64,000 bases of DNA from Gammaproteobacteria bacterium UBA2965. GTDB lineage: Bacteria; Pseudomonadota; Gammaproteobacteria; Pseudomonadales; Azotimanducaceae. The notes under the pieces were generated by a model that saw only the letters and a list, made by a program, of their open reading frames with translations, had not been told where the DNA came from and searched no databases. Both the position numbers and the translations under genes were made by a program. This document shows positions 1 through 8,367 of this stretch, in pieces (position 1 is the first letter of the stretch; each line of letters begins with the position of its first letter). The stretch spans positions 1 to 64,000 of the forward strand of contig DEBD01000038.1 of NCBI GenBank assembly GCA_002348385.1. The letters run 5' to 3'.

Positions 1-236
1 CGGTTGTTCAATCACGCTGGTGGACTGCCGCAAACGGGGGATGAACATGCCGCGACGGTCGCCTCTGATGGGGCGTCGCCCAGGAAGGTGGGTCCAACCC
101 GGCATTGGGTTATTCGTTGATCAAGGCCGCCGATCTCGAAATTGCAGCGGCCATGGCGCAGGGCTGCCCCATCCTTACGTCCTGGGGCAGCGTTGAGGTT
201 TGTGAGACCGCCGACCCGGCGGCGGGTGCTCGCTAG
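1..236 (+). pseudogene. YCII-related domain protein, C-terminal part, frameshifted and cut by the window edge
   Basis: The last 55 codons (69-236) read as the end of a YCII-type domain: a GGSNPALGYSLIKA stretch, an alternating helix, then GCPIL and GSVEV near the C-terminus, which are typical of the family. The matching upstream part (FNHAGGLPQTGDEHAATVASDG) lies in a different frame over bases 1-72. Restoring one base in the G run at about 70-73 would join them as DGGVAQEGGSNP. The gene is therefore either a one-base-deletion pseudogene or a homopolymer sequencing error. YCII proteins are small ferredoxin-like folds, mostly of unknown function. Its TAG stop overlaps the TAG stop of the convergent glutathione peroxidase at a shared CTAG palindrome. 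Confidence 0.5.
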
Positions 237-709
237 AGATAAGCCTCCAGGGCTGCGCCGATTTCCTCGGGTGTCGTTCCCGGCTCGAACCGCTCAACCA
301 CGTTGCCGTCGCTGTCGATCAGAAATTTCGTGAAGTTCCACATCACGTCAGGCTTGCCGTCGGGGTTGCTGATGGCCGATGTGAGCAGCTGATACAGCTC
401 GCAGGCCCCTTCTCCGTTGACTTCGATCTTGGAGAACATGGGGAAAGTGACCCCAAACTTGGTTGTTGCAAACTCGTTTATTTCGGCGTTGCTGCCCGGC
501 TCCTGCGAGCCGAACTGGTTGCATGGAAATCCGAGCACGCTGAACCCTTTGCCAGCGTTGTCGTCATGCAGGGTACGCAGACCTGCGTACTGAGGGGTGA
601 GGCCTCACTGGCTTGCCAGGTTGACCGCCAGGCAAACTTGACCCTTGTAGCGATCGAACGAAACCGGCTCTCCAGTGATGGATAGCATTGTTAAGTCGTG
701 AAATCCCAT
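233..709 (-). CDS. Selenocysteine-containing glutathione peroxidase (in-frame UGA read as Sec)
   Basis: Thiol peroxidase of the GPx family, reducing hydroperoxides with a thiol donor. From the ATG at 709 (GGAG Shine-Dalgarno, 7-nt spacing) the frame runs 158 residues to TAG and is interrupted only by TGA at 607-605, codon 35. That codon sits exactly where the peroxidatic Cys/Sec belongs: NLASQ-U-GLTPQY. The other catalytic-tetrad motifs are intact: FPCNQF (Q65) and WNF (W124, N125). A perfect 7-bp hairpin begins 14 nt after the UGA. I infer Sec decoding rather than a nonsense mutation because everything downstream is conserved and the hairpin fits the bacterial SECIS rules. A plain ORF caller would start the gene late, at the GTG of residue 58. 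Sec machinery (selA, selB, selC, selD) is not in this window. Confidence 0.85.
573..590 (-). promoter_or_regulatory. Candidate bacterial SECIS element
   Basis: On the coding (minus) strand, GTACGCA-GGTC-TGCGTAC forms a perfect 7-bp stem with a 4-nt loop. It starts 14 nt after the UGA, so the loop begins 21 nt after it, and the first two loop bases are GG. Known bacterial SECIS elements have a short apical loop with a G among its first two bases, 16-37 nt from the UGA. The hairpin is within the coding sequence and encodes YAGLRT. No structure calculation was run. Confidence 0.75.
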
Positions 710-821
710 TGATCGTCTCCGCTCCAACTTGCGATCAAATCATACTCCGCACATGTGGTGGCGTCGCGTCTCACCGGTTGCTGAAGTTTGTTCGACAAGC
801 GCCAAAGATGGTGGGCGTGGG

Positions 822-998
822 TTACGGAACCCGCGTGGTGGCCTTCTCGGGCACCGACCCACCGCCGGTCCGCTCGCAACAGGCTTTTGAATCCGTAGCC
901 TTTTCGCCCCGGGACTTGTTTGAGTCGGTGGCCAGGCTGCCGCCGCTGAGCAACACGGTGATGAGGGCCACGGTGGCCGACCATTTGTTCTTGCGCAT
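822..998 (-). CDS. Small secreted or lipidless periplasmic protein with a CC motif
   Basis: A 58-residue ORF with a strong Shine-Dalgarno (AAGGAGA, about 6 nt before the ATG). It starts with a signal-peptide-like segment (MRKNKW, then a hydrophobic stretch ending SLA at about residue 23), followed by a short charged mature part containing DSKACCERTGGG. It lies between the formyltransferase and the selenoperoxidase genes on the same strand and may be cotranscribed with the peroxidase. I do not recognise a family. The adjacent Cys pair could bind metal or be redox-active, but this is a guess. It is too short and GC-rich for certainty; the ribosome binding site and signal peptide are the main support. 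Confidence 0.5.
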   Translation of the reverse strand: MRKNKWSATVALITVLLSGGSLATDSNKSRGEKATDSKACCERTGGGSVPEKATTRVP

Positions 999-1059
999 GC
1001 CGATCTCCTTACTCTATGGAGATGGGGTTTGTTGCGGAGAATTCAAGCCCTGGTGGGGG

Positions 1060-1659
1060 TCAGGCGTAGTCGGCCTCGGTCTGCTCGACCAGACGTGCCA
1101 GCGTTGCGACTACCAGCGCCCGCTCCGCAATTTTCACGCGCTCCTCCAGGGTTTCCGGGTCGTCGTCGGGTTTCACCGGAACTTTGGTCTGATCGACGAT
1201 GGGGCCGGTGTCATAGTCGTCATTGATGAGGTGCATGGTGGCGCCCGATTCTGTTTCGCCGGCGGCCAGCACGGCCTCGTGCACCCGGCGGCCGTAGAAA
1301 CCCCGGCCGCCGTGTTTCGGCAGCAGGGCGGGGTGCGTGTTCAGAATTCGCTGCGGAAATCGCGCCAGCGTTTGCGGCCCGAGCTTCTTCATGTAACCGG
1401 CAAGCAGCACCCAGTCGGCTGCCGATTCCGCCAGGGCGCTGGTAAGCGCGGCGTCCCGCTCAGCCTCGTCAGGATGTGTGTGGCTGCTCAGGTGAAGTGT
1501 TGGGATGCCGTGGCGGGTAGCGCGTCGAATCGCTTCGGCCCTGCTGTTGTTGCTGATCACCAAGACGATCTGCGCGTCCAGCGTACCGCCTTCTATGGCA
1601 TCGATCACTGCCTGCAGGATGGATCCACCGTGAGAGCAAAGTGTGGCAATGCGCATCAT
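1060..1659 (-). CDS. purN: Formyltransferase, phosphoribosylglycinamide formyltransferase-like (PurN family)
   Basis: PurN transfers a formyl group from 10-formyltetrahydrofolate to GAR in purine synthesis. The 199-residue protein has the N-terminal glycine loop (SHGGSILQA, residues 9-17), the catalytic Asn-x-His (RILNTHPALLP, N107 and H109) and the folate-site Asp (DYDTGP, D150). GGRGFYG and VHEAV resemble the plant/Bacteroidetes-like PurN branch rather than the E. coli one. The start ATGATG overlaps the TGA of the upstream MaoC-like gene, so translation is probably coupled. Its place in a TRAP importer operon rather than beside purM is unusual, so a different formyl acceptor is possible. 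Confidence 0.8.
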   Translation of the reverse strand: MMRIATLCSHGGSILQAVIDAIEGGTLDAQIVLVISNNSRAEAIRRATRHGIPTLHLSSHTHPDEAERDAALTSALAESAADWVLLAGYMKKLGPQTLARFPQRILNTHPALLPKHGGRGFYGRRVHEAVLAAGETESGATMHLINDDYDTGPIVDQTKVPVKPDDDPETLEERVKIAERALVVATLARLVEQTEADYA

Positions 1660-2435
1660 CCGGCAGCAACGGAGAAGATGAAGGTGTGGTACACGTCGGT
1701 TACCAGCGCGTCACCGCGGTGATAGGTGGTATAGATGCGCGCGAACTCGTGACCCTTTCTTCGCCACTTGTCTATCACCACGCTCTGGGAGCGCACCACG
1801 TCGGGCACCTTGAGGAGCTTGCGCAGTCTGATCTCCGATCCTACGTGCAGCCAGGCGGGCATGACGAATTCCCGCGTCAGCGCCCCGTTCACCTTGCTGA
1901 GCAGCAGATGGGGATGGGCCCGCGTGCGGTAGATGGGTAGCTCGTCTGAGATCTGCTGGGCCGCCAATTTGTTGCGTTCTTCGGTCACCTGCCAATGCCA
2001 GGGGTCGAAAGGCTGGTTTGGGTGGATGTGATCCCAGCTGATGGTGGGCCTGGAACGATCCTTCGTGGGGCCGCTGAAGATTTGCTCGGGTTCGGGGTCT
2101 GGCAGCGCTTCCGGCATGCTCGACTGCAGTTCGGCCAGCAGAACGCCCTCGGAATTGGTGCAGCGCAATGTGTGAGTGGCGTCTTCTTCGCTGTGGGTGA
2201 TGGTCAGCTGCTCGCCATGGTAGGCGGGCTTGAAGAAGCGCACATCGCTCACTGAGTGGCCGAGCCACTGCTCACCGAAGCGCGCGACCAACGGGTGGGT
2301 AAGGTGCCCGTAAACGGCCACACCGGGTACCAGCGCGCCTTTGAAGCCGTACCTGCGAGCGGTTTCATCGCTGTGAATCTTGTTTTCGTGCGCTTCTGAG
2401 GAGTTCTGCGCTACAACTTGGTAGGCCTGGGTCAT
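1656..2435 (-). CDS. MaoC-like hotdog-fold protein
   Basis: 259 residues. The N-terminal half matches MaoC/hotdog hydratases: TARRYGFKGALVPGVAVYGHL (residues about 25-45) followed by a segment like the conserved FFKPAYHGEQLTI strand. MaoC domains usually hydrate enoyl-CoA or act as thioesterase-like folds. The C-terminal half is less recognisable. The catalytic Asp/His pair of true hydratases is not obvious, so the reaction cannot be assigned. It lies 31 bp after dctM and overlaps the purN-like start, so it belongs to the TRAP operon and may process the imported substrate. Confidence 0.65.
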   Translation of the reverse strand: MTQAYQVVAQNSSEAHENKIHSDETARRYGFKGALVPGVAVYGHLTHPLVARFGEQWLGHSVSDVRFFKPAYHGEQLTITHSEEDATHTLRCTNSEGVLLAELQSSMPEALPDPEPEQIFSGPTKDRSRPTISWDHIHPNQPFDPWHWQVTEERNKLAAQQISDELPIYRTRAHPHLLLSKVNGALTREFVMPAWLHVGSEIRLRKLLKVPDVVRSQSVVIDKWRRKGHEFARIYTTYHRGDALVTDVYHTFIFSVAAG

Positions 2436-2466
2436 GGCGCGATAGTGCCGGATTTTCCGCTCTGCG

Positions 2467-3816
2467 TCAGCCGTAGGCTTGAGCAGGAAGCCACGTGACC
2501 AGTGCGTCCCAGTTGAAGATCATTACCAGGCCGAGAAGCTGCAGAATAATGAACGGAACGACGCCTCGATAGATATCGCTCACTACCACGCCCTCTGGAG
2601 CCACCCCTTTGAGGTAAAAGATGGCAAAGCCCACCGGAGGCGTGAGGAAGCTTGTCTGAAGGCACACCGCAAACAGCACGGTGAACCACACCGGATTGAA
2701 ACCAAGGTCCACCACCACCGGGGAGACCAGCGGCAGGATGATCAGGGTGAGCTCGATCCAGTCGAGAAAGAAACCCAGGATGAACGTGGCCAGCAATATG
2801 CAGATGACGATGCCGGTGGGACCGAACGGCAAGCCGTGCAGCACGCGCGCGATCAACTCGTCTCCACCGAGGCCCCTGAGCACCAGAGAGAAAGCCGTGG
2901 CACCCAGCAGAACGGCGAATATGAAAGCGGTGGTTCGCGTGGTTTCGTGAAGTACCTCGGTCATTACGTTCCGAGTAAGCTGACGCTTCACCCAAGCCAG
3001 CAGCAGCGCGCCAGCCGCGCCTACCCCGGCGGCTTCGGTGGGGGTCGCAAGACCCATGAAGATGCTTCCCAGCACGGCCAGAATCAGAAACGCTGGGGGC
3101 AGGATCGCCTTGAACAGTTCCAGTACCGCGCTCCAGTCCACGGGATCATGCCTTGCAGCTGGTGCGCCGCTAGGTCGCACCAGGCCGTAACCCAGTATGT
3201 ACAGGATGTAGAGGCCGCCCAGGAGCATTCCGGGAAATACGGCCCCGAGGAACAGATCGCCGACGCTCATCGCCATGCGATCTGCCATGAGCACCAACAT
3301 GATGCTGGGCGGAATGAGGATGCCCAACGTGCCCACGGAACAGACCGTACCGGTGGCCAGGGCTTTGTCGTACCCTTGGTTGAGCATCACGGGTAGGCCA
3401 AGCAGCGCCAGCAGTACCACGGACGCACCGATGATCCCAGTGGTGGCTGCCAGCATCAGGCCGATCAGCGTCACGGTGATAGCAAGCCCGCCCCGTATGC
3501 CCCCGAACAGTCGCGCAAAGCTCACCATGAGTTGGTTGGCAATGCCGGACCGGTCCAACAGCAAACCCATGAAGATGAACATGGGCAGCGCGACCATCAC
3601 CCAGTTTTCCATCACGTTCCAGATGCGGTCCACCGTGAGCGACGTGTACTGCCAATCCACGCTGGTGACGATGTTGAAATCCACTTCTAACACGATGGCG
3701 AATGCGGTGAACAGCATGGCCAGTCCGCCCAGAATCCAGGCCACGGGGAATCCGGTGAAGACCAGCGCGATGAAGCTGACGAACATCAGCACCGCCAGTA
3801 TCTCGTTACCCGCCAT
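2467..3816 (-). CDS. dctM: TRAP transporter large permease (DctM)
   Basis: 449 residues, very hydrophobic, with about 12 membrane segments. It begins MAGNEILAVLMFVSFIALVF and has DctM-typical stretches such as FPVAWILGGLAM, GMPMFIFMG-like LPMFIFMGLL, and GILIPPSIM around residue 165. It is the sodium-coupled translocation subunit of a tripartite ATP-independent periplasmic importer. Its start overlaps the end of dctQ by 11 bp, so it is in the same transcript as dctP and dctQ. Confidence 0.93.
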   Translation of the reverse strand: MAGNEILAVLMFVSFIALVFTGFPVAWILGGLAMLFTAFAIVLEVDFNIVTSVDWQYTSLTVDRIWNVMENWVMVALPMFIFMGLLLDRSGIANQLMVSFARLFGGIRGGLAITVTLIGLMLAATTGIIGASVVLLALLGLPVMLNQGYDKALATGTVCSVGTLGILIPPSIMLVLMADRMAMSVGDLFLGAVFPGMLLGGLYILYILGYGLVRPSGAPAARHDPVDWSAVLELFKAILPPAFLILAVLGSIFMGLATPTEAAGVGAAGALLLAWVKRQLTRNVMTEVLHETTRTTAFIFAVLLGATAFSLVLRGLGGDELIARVLHGLPFGPTGIVICILLATFILGFFLDWIELTLIILPLVSPVVVDLGFNPVWFTVLFAVCLQTSFLTPPVGFAIFYLKGVAPEGVVVSDIYRGVVPFIILQLLGLVMIFNWDALVTWLPAQAYG

Positions 3817-4327
3817 GGTGGCTCCGGCCGAACAGGAACATGCAAACGCGGCTCAGTCTGGAGAGAGCGCCCAGCAGTAGCAGGACGAAGCCCAGGGGTA
3901 AGACGGCCTTGATCAGCCAGCGCAGTGGCAAACCTCCTGGCGCCTGGGATACCTCGCCGTGCTGGAAGCTGATCCATACGAACGGCAGCGCGTAGAAAAT
4001 GACTACCCAGACGAACGGAATGAGCAGCAGCAGTATGCCGTAAAGCTCCAGCCACGCCCGTATGCGGGGCGGCAGACGCTCGTGCAGCACATCCACGCGG
4101 ATGTGTGCATCGGCTTGGTAGGCATAGCTTAGCCCGAGCAGAAAGCCCAGGGAGTAAATGTGCCACTGGATCTCTTCGAACTCGATTCGACCCTCGCCGA
4201 AAGCGTAGCGCAGAACCACATTCACCACGATGATCGCCAGCAGCGCGAGCCACACCCATGAAATCCATTGCCCGATTCGCGTCAGCCAGCCGTCTATCAA
4301 GCGGGAGAAAGCGTTTTTCGGAAGCAC
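3806..4327 (-). CDS. dctQ: TRAP transporter small permease (DctQ)
   Basis: Four hydrophobic segments and the family sequence ALLAIIVVNVVLRYAFG, followed by FEEIQWHIYSLGFLLGLSYA and ADAHIRVDVL, are characteristic of DctQ. The open frame extends upstream into dctP, but that part does not resemble DctQ. I place the start at the GTG at 4327 (GAAGG 10 nt upstream, 40 bp after the dctP stop), giving 173 residues, a normal family length. The start choice is the main uncertainty. Confidence 0.85.
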   Translation of the reverse strand: MLPKNAFSRLIDGWLTRIGQWISWVWLALLAIIVVNVVLRYAFGEGRIEFEEIQWHIYSLGFLLGLSYAYQADAHIRVDVLHERLPPRIRAWLELYGILLLLIPFVWVVIFYALPFVWISFQHGEVSQAPGGLPLRWLIKAVLPLGFVLLLLGALSRLSRVCMFLFGRSHHGG

Positions 4328-4367
4328 TAGTGGGCTACCTTCGATTGACGGTGGAGGCTGGGTGACA

Positions 4368-5474
4368 CTAGAAGTCTCTTGGCAGGTAAGCGCGTGACTT
4401 CCACTTGGCGTAGTCGTTACGGAAAGCCTGTTGCGATTCGTGTATGAGACGGAAGTCCTCGTCTCGTGCCGCTTCTTGCGCCATGACCTGCCCGGAAATC
4501 TCCTCCAGCTTGCGCAGAACGTCATCGGGAAGTATCTCGGCAGAAACGCCCACATTGGGGAATCCGGCGATCACGGCCCCCTGCAGCGCCTCGGAGCGGG
4601 AGAGGTTGCGGGTTACGCTGGCCGTGCAAACGGCTTCCAGCAGGCCCTGATCAGCAGGATTTAGTTGGTTCCAGACCTGCAGGTTCACTGCGAGGTGAAA
4701 CGACGTGGATGGCTGGTGCCAACCTGGATAGTAGTTGAATCCGGCTACTCGGTTGAAACCCAGCCGTTGGTCGACAATGGGCAGTGAGTACTCGGTAGCA
4801 TCTATTGCCCCTTTCTCCAGCGCCTGGAATATCTCTCCGCCGGGCAGCATGGTCACTGAAGCGCCCGCTTGCTCGATGACCTTGCCGCCCAGGCCAGCAA
4901 AACGAATCTTCAATCCCTGCACGTCGTCCAGCGATTCCAGCGGCTCGCGGAACCAGCCGGCGGTCTCTGGGCCGGTAATGCCGCAATAAAGAATGTGAAT
5001 GTTCTGCTTGGCGTAGAGCGCTTCCCCGAGTTCCCGCCCGCCGGCGTCGAACCACCAGGCCGAAAACTCCCAGGGTTCCATGCCGAAAGGCACGGCGCCC
5101 AGCAGCGGCGCGGCCGCGACCTTCCCCTGGTCGTACCCCAGCCAGGTATAGCCGGCTTCTACTTTGCCGTCTCGCACTGCGTCTGTGATGCTAAATGGGG
5201 GAACGATCTCGCCAGGTTCGAATACCTGCAGGTTCACCGCGCCGTTGGAGGTGGCAGACAGGGTGTCGGCCACGTAAACGATGGCATCTCCGATCACCGG
5301 CAGGTTTGTCGCGAATGCTATGGGGACCCGCCAGGAAATGCGTTGGGCCGCGCGGGTGGAGTCAGTGCTCTGGGCAGGAGCGGTGTTACCGCTGGGCGGT
5401 CGCACAGCCAGGCTGCCGGTGATGCCGACGAGAAATGCGACGATCACTGCAATTAGCGCAGCGCGCTGGCTCAT
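4368..5474 (-). CDS. dctP: TRAP transporter substrate-binding protein (DctP, TakP-like)
   Basis: Periplasmic binding protein of the TRAP system, 368 residues, with an N-terminal membrane/signal segment (MSQRAALIAVIVAFLVGITG). Motifs such as GLKIRFAGLGGKVIEQAG, LPGGEIFQALEKGAIDATE and YYPGWHQPS resemble the TakP group, whose members bind 2-oxo acids such as pyruvate. The substrate here is inferred, not shown. The start is the ATG at 5474 with GGAGAGG just upstream; the open frame runs further but lacks family similarity. It is the first gene of the leftward dctPQM operon and is divergent from the Rieske oxygenase. Confidence 0.9.
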   Translation of the reverse strand: MSQRAALIAVIVAFLVGITGSLAVRPPSGNTAPAQSTDSTRAAQRISWRVPIAFATNLPVIGDAIVYVADTLSATSNGAVNLQVFEPGEIVPPFSITDAVRDGKVEAGYTWLGYDQGKVAAAPLLGAVPFGMEPWEFSAWWFDAGGRELGEALYAKQNIHILYCGITGPETAGWFREPLESLDDVQGLKIRFAGLGGKVIEQAGASVTMLPGGEIFQALEKGAIDATEYSLPIVDQRLGFNRVAGFNYYPGWHQPSTSFHLAVNLQVWNQLNPADQGLLEAVCTASVTRNLSRSEALQGAVIAGFPNVGVSAEILPDDVLRKLEEISGQVMAQEAARDEDFRLIHESQQAFRNDYAKWKSRAYLPRDF

Positions 5475-5639
5475 GAATCCTCTCCCTATTTGCGTGAACG
5501 AAGACCGCGCATAGATTTTGTGAGATTGATACCGGGGGATGCAACCCGTGCCGCGGAGTGTCTGCGTGGCTCCGGGAAGCGCTAGACCAGAGGAGCGACG
5601 CGTTATACCATTTTCGGTTGACATTTGGAGGGCATTTCC

Positions 5640-7031
5640 ATGGCTGAACCGATTCCGATGAGAGAGATCGATACCTGGCCAGAGCAGAAGCTCAGGGGCC
5701 ACCGCATTCAAGGCTCGCGCTACACCTCGCGTGAGTTCGCGGAGGCCGAGTGGGAAGGTATGTGGACAAAGGTGTGGCTGTTACTGGGTCGTGAAGCCGA
5801 GATCCCTGAGCCGGGTGATTGGCAGCGCGAAGACGTTGGACGCGAATCCATTCTCATGGTGCGCCAGGCAGACGGTGGCGTTAAAGCGTTCTACAACGTA
5901 TGCCAGCATCGCGGGAACCCGTTGGTGGATGAGGCGAAGGGTCACGTTCGCCGCTTCGTATGCAAGTACCACAGCTGGGCGTTCATGCCCGACGGCGAGC
6001 TCAATTTTGCGCCGGACAAAGAGGATTTCCCGGAAGGGAATCCCTGCGGCAAGATTCGGCTCGAAGAGCTCGCTTGCGAGACCTTCGCGGGTTTCATCTG
6101 GGTCAACATGGATCCCGAGAATTGCGTCACTTTGAAAGAATTCCTGGGCCCCATCTGGGACGATTGGACGCGTATGGGGATTGAGGATTGGGTGCGTACG
6201 TCCGCCAAAACCATGAACCTCCCGGCCAACTGGAAGGTGATTCTCGACAACTTCAACGAGTCCTACCACGTGCCCACGGTACACATGGGTGCGAGCACCG
6301 AGTTCGATCGGCGCAAGGTTCAGGGCAACATCAACACCAACTTCAAAGAAACCCGGTTCGACCTGTCTGACGAAGGTCATAACCGCATGGTGATGGAAGG
6401 TGGTTACGGTGTGGGTTCCACTGACAAGGAAGGCAACATCATCGAGCCTTTGGCGAGCCTGCTGCACTATTGGGAGCTGGATCCCGCGGACTTCAAAGGC
6501 AATCCGGAAGCCACCCGCAAGGCGGTTCAGGACGCCAAGCGCCAGCTCGGCCCGGGGCGCGGCTACACCCACTATGCTTACGTGCCGGATCAGCAGCTCA
6601 CGGATGCGTTCCACTACACGTTGTTCCCCAACTTTGCAGTTTCTCTGTGGTCGGACGGGTTCCACTTTCTGCGTGCCCGGCCGCACTACGAAGATCCGCA
6701 ACAGTGTGTGTTCGACAACTGGTGGTACTCGAGCCCCGCCTCGCTGCAGTCTGCCGATGCCATGAGCGCGGGTGCCCGCCGCATGGCTGGTGGCCTGGGC
6801 GGGGGCAACGTCGAGGAAGCCGAGCAGGAGATCTTCGATTACGGTGAAGGCTGGATCGGTCCCGGGATCGACCAGGATGTAGAGGTGTTCGTCAAGCAGC
6901 AGCGGGGCTTCCGTTCCCGCGGCTTCAAGGGCGTCTACCTGGCGGCCCAGGAGCACCGTATCCGTCGCTATCATGAGCTCATCGACGATTACATCGAAGG
7001 CAACCGGCCCGCTGCGCATAGCAAGCAGTAG
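5640..7031 (+). CDS. Rieske non-heme iron oxygenase, alpha subunit
   Basis: 463 residues from the ATG at 5640 (GGAGGG, 7-nt spacing). The Rieske [2Fe-2S] ligands are C88-x-H90 (CQH) and C108-x2-H111 (CKYH). The catalytic domain has the mononuclear iron motif DNFNESYHVPTVH (H210, H215). Such enzymes use O2 and electrons from a reductase to hydroxylate aromatic rings or demethylate quaternary amines. The substrate is unknown and no beta subunit or dedicated reductase lies next to it. A ferredoxin-reductase-like flavoprotein occurs at 29.2-30.4 kb. Divergent transcription from the TRAP importer suggests that the importer supplies the substrate. Confidence 0.9.
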   Translation: MAEPIPMREIDTWPEQKLRGHRIQGSRYTSREFAEAEWEGMWTKVWLLLGREAEIPEPGDWQREDVGRESILMVRQADGGVKAFYNVCQHRGNPLVDEAKGHVRRFVCKYHSWAFMPDGELNFAPDKEDFPEGNPCGKIRLEELACETFAGFIWVNMDPENCVTLKEFLGPIWDDWTRMGIEDWVRTSAKTMNLPANWKVILDNFNESYHVPTVHMGASTEFDRRKVQGNINTNFKETRFDLSDEGHNRMVMEGGYGVGSTDKEGNIIEPLASLLHYWELDPADFKGNPEATRKAVQDAKRQLGPGRGYTHYAYVPDQQLTDAFHYTLFPNFAVSLWSDGFHFLRARPHYEDPQQCVFDNWWYSSPASLQSADAMSAGARRMAGGLGGGNVEEAEQEIFDYGEGWIGPGIDQDVEVFVKQQRGFRSRGFKGVYLAAQEHRIRRYHELIDDYIEGNRPAAHSKQ

Positions 7032-7228
7032 GGGCTTTTAGGGGCGCCTGGGCAGCGCTCGCAACGATACTGACGCGGCCGCCCAGTTGGGGTGGGTCGC
7101 GCCGGTAATTGCTTTCACTGTGGCCTTTGGCTAGTGTTGCGTGCGTTTGGCGCGCCTGACCGTTAGCTGTGCTGTCGGCTGTTGCCTAACCTATTGAAAT
7201 AATTACAACTAACAACCCGGGGGAACGC

Positions 7229-8356
7229 ATGCTCATAGGAGTACCCAAGGAAACTTGGCCAGGCGAACTGCGGGCGGCTCTCGTGCCGCAAAATGCCAAG
7301 AAGTTGGTTGCTGCGGGCTTTGAGGTCACCGTCGAGGCCGGTTTAGGTGACGCGGCTGGATTTGTCGATTCGGATTACACCGAGGCTGGCGCCGCGGTGG
7401 CCAGCGACCGTGCCACCCTGCTGCAGAGCGCCGATATCGTGCTTCGGGTGCGCAAGCCGGAAGCCGAAGAGGTGGCTGCGCTCAAGGCAGACAGCATTCA
7501 CGTCAGCTTTCTAGACCCGTTCAACGAAAGGCCGCTGGTGGACGCGCTGGCCGCACGGGGTGTTACCGCCATTTCCATGGAGATGATTCCGCGCAGCACC
7601 CGGGCGCAGAAGATGGATGCGCTGAGCTCCCAGGCCAACCTGGCCGGCTACGTCACCGTGGTGCAGGCGTCATACCATTCTCCCAAGATTCTTCCCATGA
7701 TGATGACGCCGGCCGGCACCATCGCGCCGGCGCGCGTATTCGTGATCGGGGCCGGTGTGGCAGGGCTGCAGGCCATTGCCACCGCGAAGCGTCTGGGTGC
7801 TCGTGTAGAGGCGTTCGATACACGGCCGGTAGTGGCCGAGCAGGTTCAGTCCCTGGGCGCCAAGTTCGTCGAGATCGATCTCGGTGAAGTAGGGCAGACG
7901 GAACAGGGCTATGCCAAGGAGCTCACACCCGAGCAGGTGGAGCTGCAGAAAGAAGGCCAGAAAAGGGTGATCAGCCAATCCGATGTGGTGATTACCACCG
8001 CGCAGGTGTTTGGTCGCCCCGCGCCGAAGATCGTGTCGGCCGACATGGTTGCCGCCATGCGTCCCGGGAGTGTCGTGGTGGATATGGCCGTGGAATCGGG
8101 CGGCAATGTGGAAGGCTCCGAGCTCAACGAGATTGTCGACGTCAACGGCGTGAAGATCATCGGGCAGGGCAACTTGCCGTCCGAGGTGGCCAAGAACGCC
8201 AGCGAGATGTACTCCAACAACCTCTACAACCTGCTCGACGAGTTCTGGGACGTTGAGGAGAAGTCGTTAGACCTCGACCCTGAAGACGAGATCGTCGCCA
8301 GCTGCGTCATTACCCGTGGTGGTGCCATCGTCAACGAAACCATAAAGAACCTCTAG
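7229..8356 (+). CDS. pntAA: NAD(P) transhydrogenase subunit alpha, part 1 (PntAA)
   Basis: NAD(H)-binding domain I of the proton-translocating transhydrogenase, 375 residues. It starts MLIGVPKET, the family signature, and has a Rossmann motif VFVIGAGVAGLQAIATAK at about residues 171-188. The C-terminal region ends NLYNLLDEFW and a short acidic tail. The alpha chain is split into pntAA and pntAB, as in many Proteobacteria. The 197-bp upstream gap should hold the promoter of the three-gene operon. Confidence 0.95.
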   Translation: MLIGVPKETWPGELRAALVPQNAKKLVAAGFEVTVEAGLGDAAGFVDSDYTEAGAAVASDRATLLQSADIVLRVRKPEAEEVAALKADSIHVSFLDPFNERPLVDALAARGVTAISMEMIPRSTRAQKMDALSSQANLAGYVTVVQASYHSPKILPMMMTPAGTIAPARVFVIGAGVAGLQAIATAKRLGARVEAFDTRPVVAEQVQSLGAKFVEIDLGEVGQTEQGYAKELTPEQVELQKEGQKRVISQSDVVITTAQVFGRPAPKIVSADMVAAMRPGSVVVDMAVESGGNVEGSELNEIVDVNGVKIIGQGNLPSEVAKNASEMYSNNLYNLLDEFWDVEEKSLDLDPEDEIVASCVITRGGAIVNETIKNL

Positions 8357-8367
8357 GAGCCTTAGCC

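Noticed and set aside
688..1722. 344-codon plus-strand ORF opposite the purN-like gene
   Set aside because: Antisense frame covering purN and the small secreted protein; its sequence shows no family features.
5781..7019. 412-codon minus-strand ORF opposite the Rieske oxygenase
   Set aside because: Antisense of a clear Rieske protein; no known motif.
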